A DNA stretch of 64,000 nt from Gracilariopsis chorda. Taxonomy: Eukaryota; Rhodophyta; Florideophyceae; Gracilariales; Gracilariaceae. Positions 44,047 to 54,773 of the stretch are shown here, piece by piece (within the stretch, counting starts at the first letter, position 1; each line of letters starts with the position of its first letter). The position numbers and the translations under genes were made by a program. The stretch is taken from the NCBI GenBank assembly GCA_003194525.1, contig NBIV01000126.1, positions 154,017 through 218,016 on the forward strand, given 5' to 3'. The notes under the pieces were generated by a model that ran no database searches, had not been told where the DNA came from, and saw nothing but the letters and a program-made list of their open reading frames with translations.

Positions 44047-45003
44047 CTACAGAAGTTCCATCATCTTGTTTTGGTTTTCCAGTCGTTTGAGAATCACATT
44101 CTCGTCATTCTCATCTACTTCGCTCTTCGATCTCTCGTACATCATTTGATCCCGCAAAAGTTTTCTTCGAGCTTCCGAAGCAGATCCAAGGCGGTCCAGA
44201 CCCCTCGAAAGATTACCAACTTCTGATAGTAAATCGGCACTATCCCTTTGCGATCGTCGCCTACGCTTTCCGCTCGATTCCTCGCTCTCCCGACCAGTTG
44301 GTATCCCCTCTTCGTACCCTGCATCATCTTCGCTGATTAGCTTAGTGGTCATCTGCAGCATTTTTGTGTCTTCATCTTTAGTTCCTAGCCTGCAGACTGT
44401 AAAACGAACATAAACACGTTTAGAATCAGCAGTCAGATCTCCATTACCTGTATACTGTAGAACGTCTGGAACCCGAGAACTGTCGTTCTGACCAGATGCG
44501 GACCATCGCTCGCGAAAAATTGTAAACAAGCGCTTAACGTGGTTGAACTGGTTTTCCAGAACCATAGCAGTGCGAAAACAAATTGGGCACTTGTTCGAGT
44601 CCACTTCATCAATTCTACCGCGAAAATTTTCCTTGGTGTCCACATTCGCATCATTGAATCGATGCTCAACCACTGTCCAAAACGATTCCCTTGTAATATT
44701 GGCATCCAGCTGCATTCGTGACAGCTCTGCGCCAATTGCAGTAGACAATGCGGAGCGTGCTCGCTCATCTTCCCAGAGCAGTACGCAAAGTCGAGCAAAT
44801 TCATTCAAAGTGAATCCATGACTTGTTGCTTTATCCGTCGCGTGTTCGCCGTTTTGAGCCTGTTGTTCACCGTCCTCATACGCATTCTTCCTTCTTACTT
44901 CTTCCCGGAGAATTATTTCCTTTACTACTTTCCGCTCTCTCTCCGGCACTGCATCTAACACTGATTGAACTGATGGCAGCTGGTTGTACTCCTGATCTCG
45001 CAA
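44047..45003 (-). CDS. Charged coiled-coil-ending protein of unknown function
   Basis: A 318-residue minus-strand ORF, intact up to its TAG. Residues about 60-120 include FTLNEFARLCVLLWEDERAR and ESFWTVVEHRFNDANVD, a helical motif with conserved-looking Trp and Phe. A C-x2-C pair (KCPICFR) follows near residue 138. A Lys/Arg-rich patch (GKRRRRSQRD, about 247-256) could be a nuclear localisation signal. The C terminus is a charged coiled coil. After the TAG at 44047-44049 the same frame stays open for 42 more codons of coiled coil to a TAA near 43921, so the stop looks premature. I do not recognise the family. A DNA-associated or transposon accessory protein is possible. Confidence 0.6.
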   Translation of the reverse strand: MRDQEYNQLPSVQSVLDAVPERERKVVKEIILREEVRRKNAYEDGEQQAQNGEHATDKATSHGFTLNEFARLCVLLWEDERARSALSTAIGAELSRMQLDANITRESFWTVVEHRFNDANVDTKENFRGRIDEVDSNKCPICFRTAMVLENQFNHVKRLFTIFRERWSASGQNDSSRVPDVLQYTGNGDLTADSKRVYVRFTVCRLGTKDEDTKMLQMTTKLISEDDAGYEEGIPTGRESEESSGKRRRRSQRDSADLLSEVGNLSRGLDRLGSASEARRKLLRDQMMYERSKSEVDENDENVILKRLENQNKMMELL

Positions 45004-48000
45004 AATTGCTGCACGCTCCCATAAAAGAAATGCCTAGGGGGCTTCACTTTTGGAGATCCAATGCTGCAAAGGTTTTCTTTGAAGCTTTCAGTAATTAAAA
45101 AGAGAAGCAAGCGCACAATAAGTTCTGTCTTGTTATTGTGGCTACACTTGAGCCTCTATCCTTTGTTGAAAGCTCGTAAAGTCTGCGTGCTCTGTTATGT
45201 GAGATATGTGTAAAATTGTTGTAGTCGTGTAGATTCTGAAAAGGATGGGAATGGAGTTTCTTTCTCGTTGTTTTGGATTACCTGTGAAGTAGCGGTTTGT
45301 TTAAGACCGGATGGGCTCCACTTTATGCTACTTTGCGGGACAGAGTCTTGTAGAACTGCAGAGCACGGATGTTTGCGAGGGCTGCGGCGCAAAGATAATG
45401 GTTGAATCAAGTTGGACATGGTGCTGTGATGAAAATTCGTAAGGCGCGCTTCCCGCTGGTTACCTATATTGCAAAAAGGTGCAAGGGGAGCGTGAAGTGC
45501 GCTGCAAGGCTGATGTCAAGCGGACTTAAGCAAAACACAGCGGTCCAAATTTTTGAACTTGTGCAGTTGGAGCATGCCAAGTGGTCAAATAAGGTCATGG
45601 GTCATGTAACGCCATTACAGTTTGGTCGAGCAGGGGCAGAACAGCGTCAAGCAGGCCCATTTCAAGAAATTCGGGATCTGACCAATCAGCAAACAGGATT
45701 GGGCGATCAGACGTCCGAGCAGGCTTGTTTGGAACGGCCCTCAGTCTCGGGAAGCACAATGCGGGACGCGTTTGGAATGCTGCTGATTACCACAGATGAA
45801 ACACAGTAGTAGCTTATTTTGGCAGAACGGCTTTTGTAGCTAGCTACACTTCGAAAATGCAGGCTATTGTTTGTGGTTTCGGTCGAATAACAGAGAACAA
45901 CTGGGCACCTTCACCGGTTGATCTTCTCCTACCGGTGACTGTCCACTCGAAGACGATGTGCAGTGTTGGGCGCCCTCCGCGCCTTAGAGGCTACTGATAT
46001 CAAGCCTGTCGTGCTTTCTGAATAAACGAGCGCAACCGGTCCTGGTACATTCTTTGTCAAGGAGGCAACTGATTGTGGGGACATTACTACATTAATAACA
46101 CCTGTACAAATGTACACGTCTTCACAACACATCGTCAAAAATGATACACACGCTTTGTTTCGGCTCTACGTAACTTTTGTTTTGACCGGGATGTGGCAGC
46201 TCACTGCAAGTTGATTCGTTGTGTTACTCTTGGTAGATAGCTAACCCTTACCCTTGTACCTTCGGTACACTCGGTACACTCAGTTCGGCCTGCGCTCGCG
46301 GAAGCTTACTACTGTACAAGTATCGCTGGACACGCTCGTATCAGTGTCTGGCCAGACACTTTTGTAGCCCAGTCGTCTCACAGCACGGAAGGCACAATGC
46401 GTCAGGCATGTGCCGACTGCAAACGGGTGGGTGTCATGTGACATCGGCACGGTGATTGAATGCACGGCAAAGTCGTGCGCACGGTCTCTTTTAATCGTGC
46501 CGCTGGCACCGAAAATCCGTGACGAAGAGCAACAAAACAGCTGCTGATGATGAGGGCATTTCAACGCAGTTGCATCCAGGCTAGCCATGATCATATTGAG
46601 TTAAATTTGCCAGAACAGATGGCGTGAACCAAATCTCAAACTGCTATCGCAAGATTACCAACAGAACAACCCTTCGCCCCTGGTTTGCAAGTTGAGCAGA
46701 GTGTCTACCCCTGGCACTACCAGATATCAAAATGCAAAACCGACGAAGAATATTTTCACAGCTTCTTCCAGGAACTGCTCGAGATTCCAATTAAAAAATG
46801 CATCCTTGGTAATTACAAGCTTGTGATGTAATAGATTTGATGGCATCCTTTCAACATTATGCGATAACCTGCTCCGCGAAGTATGATAGAGTTATAGCAA
46901 AGTACACGTAGAGCATTACAAATTACTGCTCTGTCTGTTCTCTCTGTCCTGATTGGCTAGTGTTTGATCCTGTTTTCACTTCCGTGGAGAGAAGCGTGCT
47001 CCTCTTCCATTCGAAGGAGCACATCCTCCGCCATCGAGATGACACAGCGCATGATAGTGGGAAGTGCGGCAGTGAAGATCCGCTCAGAACCAATACTTTA
47101 TAGTCTGTCTGTCTTTCTGATGTAACTTGTATAAATAAAACATTTGAAAGCCCAACATTGCGATGCACGCAGTTCACTTGTCGTGGGATTTCTGTCAACT
47201 CTTGACCAACAAGTTCCCATGAACGGCGATACGTTCCAGAATAGAGGGTCACTGATCTCTTGAAGTTCTTTCAGCACTGCTGTTGTCCTAAGGAACACTT
47301 GCTACCCTGACGTAGGCTACGTATTTCCTGCTAGTGTCCTCCAATGTGCTCCACGAAGGTTACCTGCTCTGCAGCTCTGTACGTAATCATGCTCGAAAAG
47401 CATCGACACGACCAAATATTCCACTCTCCCACAGTATCCTAAAACGCATACCCCTTTTTGAAAGTTGGCTGGACTCACTACATCCTATGCGCTCCCCTTC
47501 CACTGCTTGTCTCTAAAAGGCAGTTCAATAAGATATTCCCAAATAGACCATCATAGCGCGTGATTTTACCAACTCTTAAAACTGCTGATGCATTGTAGAT
47601 CGCCTACGAGTGCGGCGTTCGACCTTCACAATCCAAAACCAATGAACCTAACGGATGACCTGTGGTTCTTTCCATTCTGAACAACAATACCTGTGCTTGA
47701 GCTGTACCATCAACCAAGTACAACAGAGTCGCATCCAACAGGAAAAAGGTTCGTAGGGTTCATTCGCTAGCTAGGACTCCTTACGGCGACTACTGAGTCC
47801 CCAGCTATATGCCTTCGTGACGCCCACTCTCTATACGTATCGATTAAGGTGGAGAAGAACATGTATGATGCGGTTTCATGGAGTGCACTACGATACGGAA
47901 ACAATGATCGTGAACGGTTAATCTCGTCACAGCATGTCATAAACTAGCACCGTCGCTGCCGTTGACTAGATCAAATATATGATGACATTTTGTTTACAAC

Positions 48001-48082
48001 TAGTGTACCAAAAGCGTATATCATCAACAAAGCAACACATTACGGTCTGAAATGATGTGACCGAACGATGTGTCTTCGAAAC
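45004..48082. other. Long intergenic stretch
   Basis: The best ORF is 45402-45809 (plus, 135 residues) with no recognisable domain; minus-strand ORFs such as 47252-46923 are no better. No LTR, TIR or RNA gene was seen. Small tandem words such as GGTACACTC twice near 46263 are trivial. Confidence 0.45.
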
Positions 48083-48092
48083 TGTATTTAAG
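48083..48092 (+). promoter_or_regulatory. TATA-like element of the VWA gene
   Basis: TGTATTTAAG lies 109 bp before the ATG at 48192. The identical 10-mer lies 106 bp before the ATG at 54033. The shared word and spacing suggest a core promoter. No start-site data are available. Confidence 0.45.
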
Positions 48093-48191
48093 TGGCGTTC
48101 TACGAAGCTCTGCATCTCCAATTTCAAATACCGTTCAAGTACATACAAAAGGGTAAATTTTTACTTCTTTGTTCACATAGCGAGTCTCATC

Positions 48192-49277
48192 ATGACCAGC
48201 AGCTTCTTCCTCGCGACGGTTCTTGCCGTCATTTCAGCCGTTGCGTTGGGACAAACCCCATCTCCTTCTCCTGCTTGCCAAATCAAGCACGTATGCTACA
48301 TTCTCGATCAGTCCGGTTCCATCAATGACAACGAATATGCCCTCGAACAACGCTTCGTGAACAAGATTGCAGATATTATTGACTCGACCTCTATCACAGA
48401 TCCCTTCAACTCCGCTGTTGCCTTCTCTCGTAGCGTTCGGACTATTCAGCCAGCAACAAACAATCTCCACACATTCAAGGATGCAGTTAGTAAAGAGAGA
48501 ATATTCCGCTCTACAACCCGCATTTCCTTTGGTTTAAGACAATGCCAACGTATTCTGGAAGGTAAGCAAGGAAGCAGGACCATGGTGCTTTTGACGGACG
48601 GAGAACCAGATTCGAGTGACAGACTGCAAACAATTAACGCTGCTGAAGATATCACGAACGCTGGTATCGGTATTGTAGCTGTCGGCATTGGTAACAGCGT
48701 GAATGCTGACTTACTCCGCCAACTGGTTCCAGAACCAGAGTTCTATATTGACACGAGGTTCGATGACCTCGACTCAAAGATTCAGGTCGTTGCAAATGCT
48801 ATTTGTAACATCATCCCAGAAAAAACCGAATGTGAGAAGGCATACGACAAGTGTTTGTTCAAGTTCAGTGGAGTTAATGGCTTCAATAACGCTATCTTTT
48901 CCATTGCTGGAGAGCCAGATAAGAGCTTCACTCCTCGTGTTGTGCCCAAGGCCACCACGTACAGTCTCGGCACGTTGAACACAAACAATGTCGTCCCTGA
49001 GTTCATCGAAGGAAACCAAGGGAGGCCGATTACAGAATTTGGCTCCCAAAGATTTACACCAACCCACTTCAAACCCTATTGGATATCTGAGGAGCGCGGA
49101 TCCGGTGTGGGGCACCAGACTTTCCAAGGTAATCAGCTTGAGGTGGCAAATGACAAATGCGTAAGGGTGTATTTCACTAGCTTCCAGGAGGTTCCTCCTA
49201 ACGGGCAGGTGGTGAACCGCAACAACGTGCCCACAAGTGAAAACAAATGTGTTGTCTTCCGCACGAAGCTGCAGTAA
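48192..49277 (+). CDS. Secreted von Willebrand factor A domain protein
   Basis: The open frame starts at 48057, but the ATG at 48192 begins a signal peptide (MTSSFFLATVLAVISAVALG), so this start is chosen; the product is 361 residues. The VWA domain (residues about 28-215) opens with YILDQSGSI, the D-x-S-x-S metal-binding (MIDAS) motif. TTRISFGL supplies the threonine region and VLLTDGEPD the conserved aspartate, so the metal site looks complete. GIGIVAVGIGNSVN is the typical late VWA strand. The C-terminal 145 residues are Cys-containing and of unknown fold. No membrane anchor is seen after the signal peptide. Such proteins bind extracellular partners or matrix through the metal site. The gene is intronless and intact. 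Confidence 0.85.
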   Translation: MTSSFFLATVLAVISAVALGQTPSPSPACQIKHVCYILDQSGSINDNEYALEQRFVNKIADIIDSTSITDPFNSAVAFSRSVRTIQPATNNLHTFKDAVSKERIFRSTTRISFGLRQCQRILEGKQGSRTMVLLTDGEPDSSDRLQTINAAEDITNAGIGIVAVGIGNSVNADLLRQLVPEPEFYIDTRFDDLDSKIQVVANAICNIIPEKTECEKAYDKCLFKFSGVNGFNNAIFSIAGEPDKSFTPRVVPKATTYSLGTLNTNNVVPEFIEGNQGRPITEFGSQRFTPTHFKPYWISEERGSGVGHQTFQGNQLEVANDKCVRVYFTSFQEVPPNGQVVNRNNVPTSENKCVVFRTKLQ

Positions 49278-50397
49278 GACCATAAAGGGCTTTAGAGATG
49301 CATTGAGCCATGAGTATCCTACATCTGGCGGGATTGTTCTCCCGCTCAGGCATGACGACGATATGTATCACACGCAGCGTTTTTGAGTGAACGCAATCCC
49401 TTAGTAAACGTTGTATGTTACATGTGAGTGGCAGATCAATACAGAAGCTCTGCAATTTGCAAGATATGTCTTCGTCCAGAAATCAATTAGGTAGAAAAGG
49501 CCACTGCACCAAGCCCAGATCACAGAGTTTGTAAACCTCTCTAATCTCAAGTGCACAGACTCTTTCTGAATATTTCTTTGGTTGATAGGTGGATGAACTC
49601 AAATGCAGGCAGGCTCTACGTTGCAGACAGATTGATACAAACGATTAGGTTAGTTAAAACATTGTGTGACTCTTTTGTTATAGTTTCACGATATTCTCGC
49701 TAGTTTGAACGTCGAAGGTTGATAGTAGTCGTTATTCATGGTAAGTTAGTGGTAATTCCTTGATTAATTCTTTGTGCCAGTCCTGTTCTTATATAGTCTT
49801 GGCAATCTCTTCGTTTTTGCTAATTCTATTAAACCACCTACTACAATATCTTAAACGGCCCCTTTTTTTGTCATATGTGCCCTCTTCTAAAAAACTGTAC
49901 CAATCCGTCTTTCATTGCAGTCTCCCGGTGGTTGAATTATTGGCTACGTGTAATTCGCTTGACCTACCTGAGTAAAGCTACAGAAAAGGTTTCATATGCG
50001 CAATAATCTCTCCCAAAAACGAAGTAGAGACTTAACACGTAAATCATGCTCTGATAAGAGCGTCTCCACCGGACAGCAGTTTCATTCCAGACAGTGAAGC
50101 AAGTGTACACTTCTTTTGGCTGATTCAATTACTCTGCATGAAGTCAATATTCGACTTTCAAACAGTGTCGTTAAATTATGGATCATTGCACATGGCCACA
50201 ATTGCAACGGGTTGATCCCACCACTAAGATAATATGAAATCGCTCCACTTCCTTTTCAAAAAAAGGTGCGACGAAGAAACTATGTTTGCTTACGCATATC
50301 GGACGCAAATTATGTCGCAGTGTTGAACATGTTTTATCAATGACTATAATCCCAGTAGATTGCTTACAGAAAAACTCCAAAATCCTCCGGAGAATCA
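49278..50397. other. Intergenic, no recognisable gene
   Basis: Short ORFs only; AT-rich. It ends at the Helitron terminus. Confidence 0.5.
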
Positions 50398-50438
50398 CAA
50401 GAAAAAGCGGCCTTCGGCCGCGAGTGGCGCTTTGCGCC
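50398..50438 (-). repeat. Helitron 3' terminus with two GC hairpins
   Basis: On the plus strand CAAGAAAAAG is followed by GCGGCCTTCGGCCGC (50407-50421, 6-bp stem) and GGCGCTTTGCGCC (50426-50438, 5-bp stem). Read on the minus strand this is two hairpins, a T-rich spacer and CTTG, then host T. Canonical Helitrons end CTRR, so CTTG would be a variant. Confidence 0.6.
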
Positions 50439-50902
50439 GCGCCCGAAAGTTTGTAAAAGATATCCGCACAAAGTTTGAATTACGCATAAACAAAACTATG
50501 TCAAATTAGCGACGCCAGTGTACAAAGTCTACAAATTTTTGTAAAAAAAAGGTATTGATGCTTACCGGCATTAAATAAAAATCATGCGCATTTTGAGGCG
50601 TGTCGTGTTCATTATGAAACAGTACCACATGATCAGATGTTTTCCCATCCGAGAGTGTAATATAGACCAGATCAAACAAAAAATAGTTTGTTCAAACGTT
50701 AATTATCATTTTCTTCAGCGCTCGTCGCGCTTTATGACATGTAGTCCACTTCCATTTACCAAGAGAGTCGTTTCAAATATGTGGCGATCAAAGAAGAATT
50801 TAGACGTGGAGGCAGTCTTACGTTTCGAATCAAAACTTATCGCTCTTTACGAAAATTTATCTAAAATGCCTCTAAAATTGTATTGATTTGGACATGCCTT
50901 AA

Positions 50903-51190
50903 CTAAAAGAGATACCATGTTGCTTCAATTGAGCCCATCCTTTCTTCTCTCATGTACATCCTGATTATATACTGAAGCATGTCGCTCTGTGCACTTCGTA
51001 AACCTTTAGTTCGACTTGATACACCTAATGTCTGGTACTTGGCACCTTTGAAAGTATACTGTATCAGGTGGTCCATAGCGCGTCCCCTTTGTATTTTCTT
51101 AGCATTGGTGTTAGCTTTGTTTTTCATTGTGACATCTGGATTCCCAGGAACAATTTTTAGAGCTTTTGAGCTTCTTTTTCGGTAGGTCAC
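50903..51190 (-). pseudogene. Helitron Rep C-terminal fragment
   Basis: The 95-residue frame ends with MLQYIIRMYMREERMGSIEA followed by TWYLF, matching the Y-x-x-K-Y...S-x-x-E-A-x-x-x-L end of the Helitron Rep domain. The helicase that should follow is not present before the element end at 50398. Confidence 0.55.
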
Positions 51191-51279
51191 TCGTTTTGTG
51201 TACTCATTTAGCGTTGTTTAAGTCAAAAAGTCTTTTAGATCACATCAAAGTCTTCAATTACCGTAAGAGGTACGACCAC

Positions 51280-52350
51280 GAAAATATGAAGAGTTTTTGT
51301 GCATATTGAATTTCTTCACCAATTTTCGGAGTTTTTGTTCCTCAGTCAAGTCACCCCGAGGCAGTTCAGCTTTGATCAAACTGTCAATGATCTCGGAATC
51401 TTCAATTTGGTCCCCGTCCAACCAAAGAAGAATGTCGTGATGTAGATTATTTCTTTCCTGGAACTAACGTTTAGCGGCAATTCCAATGAATCTAAGGACA
51501 AAGAGCTGTTTAGAATAATTTTTTAGATCCTTTATGATTGAATTTGCATACAGGTTGTAGACTTTTGCAATAATATCTGGCCTATAAAATGGAAGGCGTC
51601 TGTCTCCTTGTGGAGAAAATGCACCAGTTTTCTCGTTGTCCATACTAAGCCTTTTCATCTCTGCCCGCCATACGTTCATTGTGATTGTGACGAAAAGCGT
51701 CGGGGAGCCCAGTCTATTGACCATTGCTTGTACACCCAGTATTTTTTGGTTTCAGTAGGGCGGGGAATTTCTTTGAATACCTGGAAGGAAGAGTTTACCA
51801 GGAGTGCCATGTTCATCTGTTCTGATATGGGTTCCAGTCCGCAGCTCCCATTCTTAAGCTGCCATTCTCATCTGTGCTGTTTCCAAGTAACGAAGTCTCA
51901 AGTCTTCAATGCTTGTGCTAGTACGAGCAACCATTACTGAAGAAAGATACCAGTATTCAGCAGCACATTATCGGTGTACAGTCTTCGCTTAGAGTGTCCT
52001 GCCCATGTTAGGCTCCTTTCGTCTCAGTTGTTCGCATCCCTTCATGTAATATATCTTGCTGTATTATACGGGGCATGAATCTCACCTTGAGGGTAGAGCA
52101 GTGAAAAAGCTCCTTTCTCAGCGTCCATTGAATCAGGCGTCACACGCTTGTACTGGACAACTCGACGTCGAAGATTGCCCGTTGACATGTGATGGGATTC
52201 TTTTCCCCCTACCAGCTGGGCAACTGGGGCTTCCGACCTGAACAGTCCACTTGGATCTACACGATCAAAGCTCTCACTGCAAGATGTCTGCCTTGGTTGT
52301 CTTCTGATAACGGTCCTGCACCGGAGCTCACCTCGATTCGGGCTTCTTGG
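51280..52350 (-). pseudogene. Helitron Rep core (Helitron_like_N and HUH region)
   Basis: In changing frames: FSLLYPQGEIHAPY near 52080; then GSPTLFVTITMNVWRAEMKR and FYRPDIIAKVYNLYANSIIK in ORF 51724-51464, which match the typical G-x-P-x-x-F-x-T-x-T-x-N and R-P-D-x-x-x-x-V motifs. HHDILLWLDGDQIEDSE near 51430 follows, where active Helitrons have H-A-H in the HUH nuclease motif. Here the second histidine position is changed, and stops lie between the parts. The enzyme would nick DNA for rolling-circle transposition; this copy cannot. Confidence 0.72.
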
Positions 52351-52415
52351 GCATCTTGATCATTCCAGACAACTAATCCTTTCTGAACAGCGTCTGTAGA
52401 GATGTCCAGAGTAGA

Positions 52416-53107
52416 CTAGTCCGCTTTTGATCTCCTGCGAACATTTTCGTCTGGTCTGAACAAATTTCTATATCTCTGTCGGAGAATATCTGGTCTTGGT
52501 CGCATGACGTCGTATGACTTTGGAACCAAGTATCGAATATTTGGGTTAGACACCATTCTTCTCGTGAAAGAAGAAGAGTAGTCTTGTGAGTTAAGACTGG
52601 GAGGACCTTCCGACCAGAAATATGTGTAGCGCACGTTCTGGCCTGGAACATAAAGACACAAATTGCCTTCAAGTCGAAGAAATGACGGATCTCTACCCCG
52701 AACGTACTTCATATCCATGAATGTGACCACGGTTGCAATTAACACATTTAAGTGTGTTGATACCGTTTGAAAAGAACGCAAGCAATATATGTCTTCAAGT
52801 TGCACATTGATATGCACTGGTCTGAAACAAACTCCAAGCGATCTGGAGCTTTTATATCCACAGCATGTTCCTTCGGTCTCTGCACCAAGCAGAACTGCGC
52901 CACAATATTTGCACATACGAATACGAAGCACCCACCCCAAATTTTTGAGAGGACATCGAGTTGCTCGATGGGCGTTTGCACTGCACGTCCCACAACACGC
53001 TGGAAGTGTACCAGTGATTTGTTGGTACTCCGGATATGAAGAGCTTGGACGTGCGGGGCCTTGACGAATATTTTCTGCCCTTGCATCCAAGACATGTTTT
53101 GGTCCAT
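52416..53107 (-). pseudogene. Helitron Rep N-terminal zinc-finger region
   Basis: The 224-residue frame holds a C-rich motif, MCKYCGAVLLGAETEGTCCG, which matches the C-x2-C-A...E...C-C-x-x-G finger at the start of Helitron replication proteins. The sequence before it is Pro/Ser-rich. The frame ends at 52416 and the rest is found in other frames downstream. The copy is decayed. Confidence 0.65.
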
Positions 53108-53559
53108 ATTAAACGCCTTAGTGAGGTCTCCCAGTGAACCCCACAGCAGCCCTATCTCGTTCCTGTTGAATGCCGGAAGAAAGAGAGGAGTTTAAGTAAA
53201 TCTGTTCTGGACTATGAGGTTCCATAACATTTTGGGGAAGCTCGGTTCCAGTTCCTAAGTCCACCTGCGCAAGCTCATCGGTTATGTCTCGATGATGCAC
53301 GGGCTGTATACTCTCTCTCGGACGACGGCCTGCTCCTGGCCGGCGTCCATCACTTCGTTATGGCAGTCGATGTGAAGAAGAGCTCATGTCGGACTGAGGG
53401 AACTGGAGAGAGATTGAGAGATTTAGTGATCACCTTTCGATGGAACATGTACCGTTTCTGCACCTTAAGTAGAGAACTGGTGTTCACAATAGTTTCCGGC
53501 CTGTAACATACGTAAAACTATTGTCTTCATTGTATAAAGATAATCCTGACACCAGCAGT

Positions 53560-53858
53560 ACCTTGATAGTTTACATACGTAGTACTTTACTAAGTACATA
53601 TGCACTACATTCTTATTCGGTCTTGGTTTCAGACTTCAATACATATCGAGTACGATTAACCGTATGCAAGGTATAGTTCGTTCCTATTCTCGTTACAGCT
53701 TTCTACGTTTGTAGAACTGTGTGGCCTAAGTATGCAATACATAGATTAAAACTATTTCTGTTAGAAGGGAATACGTTTGCAGTACTGCGCCGCCTACGTA
53801 TGCACTACGTAAACTATAACTATTTTTGTTAGAAGAGTATACGTAGGTTGTACTATAC
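53560..53858. repeat. TACGTA-rich tandem array, unit 68 bp
   Basis: Units start at 53705, 53773 and 53841 (exact period 68; the last is partial), each opening ACGT and containing TATGCA-x-TAC, then ACTATTT-C/T-TGTTAGAAG. Two more degenerate copies precede them (about 53560-53704). The palindromes TACGTA and GTAC recur throughout. Confidence 0.7.
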
Positions 53859-53926
53859 TTTATTTATTTTGCTGTTTGAATAGGATACTTTTCTATTCTA
53901 CCTATTGTGTAATGTGCTGACGATTG

Positions 53927-53936
53927 TGTATTTAAG
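53927..53936 (+). promoter_or_regulatory. TATA-like element of the small gene at 54033
   Basis: TGTATTTAAG, the same 10-mer as upstream of the VWA gene, 106 bp before the ATG. Confidence 0.45.
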
Positions 53937-54032
53937 CTAGAACGTACCCTAAAATTGCAGAAAGCTTTTCTCCAAGCAGCCATCTACAAGTTATTTCACT
54001 CTACTTCTTCGTTACAACTATCATCTAACACC

Positions 54033-54409
54033 ATGGCCGATATGTCTCAAAGAGAGGTTCGCTACCTACAACTATGCCGTTTGCGCGACCATAAGGATGC
54101 TATTCTACTGCGCTTGGGCACATGATTGGGAAAATTGTGTATAATACAGGCTGCATTGAAGCACATTGATGTGCACCGTGGCAATGTCAATTGGGATTCT
54201 TTGGAAAAGATTTGTGCTCCATTGGCCCGAAGATTGACACCGCGTACACGAAATTGGAAGACTACCGCCTGATTGGACGCAGCAAGGATTTGCCTGTTCG
54301 CTTGCCGTCAGATATATCCACGTTTGAGACGTGTTCAACGGGGCTGATAGAAGTTGAGGGTGTTGAGAGTGACAGACCATACACGTGCTCGGCCGATTCG
54401 CGCCACTAG
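54033..54409 (+). pseudogene. Small gene remnant, possibly Myb/SANT-like
   Basis: An ATG in good promoter context at 54033 opens a 30-codon frame that stops at 54123. Further downstream another frame reads AALKHIDVHRGNVNWDSLEK (about 54151-54210) and a Pro-Arg-Thr-Arg-x-Trp segment, with Trp spacing like a Myb/SANT repeat. ORF 54191-54409 in a third frame has no domain. Either a frameshifted remnant or a gene with a small intron. Weak. Confidence 0.35.
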
Positions 54410-54525
54410 GGTAAATCCTTTGATTACCATTGGCTAGTCGTTCAGAGGGGAAAAAATGTGCGTTTATTGATGTGTTCTAAGGGGTCAACTTGCTCATTGT
54501 CAGAGCAACTGTTAGGTAGGCTAGA

Positions 54526-54570
54526 CAAGTAGAAACGGCCTTCGGCCTTATGCGGCGCTGCGCGCTGCGT
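54526..54570 (-). repeat. Second Helitron-type 3' hairpin end
   Basis: CAAGTAGAAACGGCCTTCGG repeats the layout at 50398: CAAG, short A-rich spacer, GGCC-TTC-GGCC hairpin (54537-54547), then a GC-rich imperfect hairpin. On the minus strand it ends CTTG followed by T, as the first copy does. The element body, if present, would lie to the right. Confidence 0.5.
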
Positions 54571-54773
54571 ACGTTTTGTAGCTTTCTTGTTTCAGTAGAG
54601 CTCGGAGACTCTCCGAGTACTTTGCTGGCTTGCACTCACAATAGTGCTCGTACAACCCCGGGGCGCAGCGGCGCCTAGAGTATGTGGAAGCGTAGAAATT
54701 TGTGTGTAGGTGGCTAAATTGACTGCAGTGTCAGCCAATGAGGGGAAAGCGCCACACTTAGCTTTCTGTAACT

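Larger units (their letters stand above)
50398..53400 (-). mobile_element. Helitron remnant, Rep region only
   Basis: Minus-strand fragments in several frames match Helitron Rep/helicase proteins. They run from a zinc-finger-like N terminus (53090-52416), through an FSLLYPQGEI segment near 52080, to the Helitron_like_N region (51724-51464) and the Rep catalytic region (about 51450-51280), with the end of the Rep region at 51190-50903. The C-terminal SF1 helicase is missing. The 3' end has a GC hairpin (50407-50421) and ends CTTG, followed by T. The 5' end was not fixed; the coordinate given is approximate. Confidence 0.72.

Noticed and set aside
45402-45809. 135-residue ORF as a real gene
   Set aside because: No domain, signal or neighbour supports it; its length is near chance expectation for this composition.
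50407-50438. GC hairpins as bacterial-type terminators or plasmid or organelle sequence
   Set aside because: The surrounding DNA is nuclear transposon sequence, and the hairpins fit a Helitron end repeated at 54526.
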